Shown piece after piece: positions 42,156 through 42,488 of a stretch of 42,488 nucleotides of DNA. The notes under the pieces are model-generated. The model was not told where the DNA came from. It saw nothing but the letters and a program-made list of their open reading frames with translations, and did not search any database. Within the stretch, counting starts at the first letter, position 1; each line of letters begins with the position of its first letter. The DNA lies in the NCBI GenBank assembly GCA_021774435.1, contig JAJFJB010000410.1:1-42488 (forward strand), given 5' to 3'. Both the position numbers and the translations under genes were made by a program. Source of the DNA: Alphaproteobacteria bacterium. GTDB taxonomy: Bacteria; Pseudomonadota; Alphaproteobacteria; UBA8366; GCA-2717185.

Positions 42156-42488
42156 GTGGCACGTACACCGATGAGCCGGAACGACGTTGAATTGGAGTCG
42201 AGCGAAAATCTTCATGACGGTTTTTTTCGTATGGATCATTTCCATTTTCGTCACCGCCTCTTCGCCGGCGGATGGAGTCCGTCCCTGAGCCGCGAAATCA
42301 TGCTTCGGGACGCCGTTGCGGCTGTTATCCCCTACGATCCCCTCCGCGACGAGATCGTGCTGATAGAACAATTCCGGGGTGGCATGTATGCCGCCGGGGA
42401 CGAGCAGCCGTGGAGCATCGAAATTGTCGCCGGCATCATCGAAAATTCGGAAAGCGCCGAGGAGATGGCACGGCGCGAGACACTCGAG
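42156..42488 (+). CDS. Nudix hydrolase, ADP-ribose pyrophosphatase type, 3' end outside window
   Basis: The frame reaches the window edge with 111 codons visible. The likely start is GTG at 42156, 8 nt after AGGA; an in-frame ATG at 42171 is an alternative. The sequence fits the NudF/TrgB group: GFFRMDHFHFRHRLFAGGW, LIEQFRGG, PWSIEIVAGIIE. The Nudix box begins at GIIENSESAEEMARRETLE and would continue beyond the edge, so its last Glu residues cannot be checked. Such enzymes hydrolyse ADP-ribose and related nucleoside diphosphates. Confidence 0.88.
   Translation, partial: MARTPMSRNDVELESSENLHDGFFRMDHFHFRHRLFAGGWSPSLSREIMLRDAVAAVIPYDPLRDEIVLIEQFRGGMYAAGDEQPWSIEIVAGIIENSESAEEMARRETLE

Noticed and set aside
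41938..42168. A 76-codon minus-strand ORF ahead of the ABC binding-protein gene
   Set aside because: No recognisable protein sequence; it overlaps the inverted repeat and probable promoters.

Overview
The window reads as chromosome from a free-living, heterotrophic alphaproteobacterium, probably of Rhodospirillales affinity. This is an inference from moderately high GC, TRAP and dipeptide-type ABC uptake systems, a CheY-like regulator with an IGPDRR motif behind its receiver domain, and many acyl-CoA, amidase and luciferase-like monooxygenase genes. There is no rRNA gene, and I recognised no tRNA, phage, insertion sequence or CRISPR array. Genes are dense, often with 1-4 bp overlaps, and alternate in strand in short operons.

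Positions 1-14219 form a catabolic region. A minus-strand operon (PhzS-like flavin monooxygenase, GMC oxidoreductase cut by the window edge, and upstream a metal-dependent cyclase/KynB-like hydrolase) diverges from a plus-strand series: TRAP transporter dctP-dctQ-dctM of the FcbT/TakP type, a glutathione-transferase homologue, a crotonase and a TfdA-like 2-oxoglutarate dioxygenase. A second minus-strand operon carries hyuA, hyuB and an enoyl-CoA hydratase. Together they suggest uptake and oxidative, then CoA-linked, breakdown of an organic acid, possibly aromatic or aryloxy; the substrate is unknown.

Positions 14220-19189 hold small regulatory and housekeeping genes: a PilZ-like protein, a carboxymuconolactone-decarboxylase-family protein, a ferritin-like protein, a response regulator, a TPR-SPOR envelope protein and a tiny membrane protein. 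Between the ferritin-like gene and the response regulator lies about 625 bp containing an AT-rich stretch and, on the minus strand, a structured RNA candidate ending in a textbook Rho-independent terminator.

Positions 19186-21814 are the most interesting. A DUF4392 (D-glutamate-cyclase-like) gene and a nitrilase-superfamily amidase diverge from a peroxiredoxin-like gene whose frame is interrupted by TGA at 21328-21330, exactly where relatives carry the first Cys of the CPYC redox motif. A 6-bp stem with a 5-nt loop follows, with a loop G 18 nt after the TGA, as in bacterial SECIS elements. I annotate it as a selenocysteine peroxiredoxin, an automatic call of which would be broken into a short 3' ORF. 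Its 3' side holds two strong inverted repeats, one 64 nt long.

Positions 21812-34534 carry enzymes of small-molecule metabolism: ADH - M24 peptidase - LLM oxidoreductase; a DAO-type flavoprotein; an SDR; a second LLM oxidoreductase; amidase - hydrolase - cupin; an ETF-beta methyltransferase homologue; and an operon of histidine phosphatase, class II aldolase, PPOX flavoprotein and PiuC-type dioxygenase. Positions 34706-41920 hold a secreted nuclease homologue with altered active-site arginines, an EamA exporter and a peptide/nickel-type ABC importer with the two ATPases fused. A Nudix hydrolase begins at the right edge.
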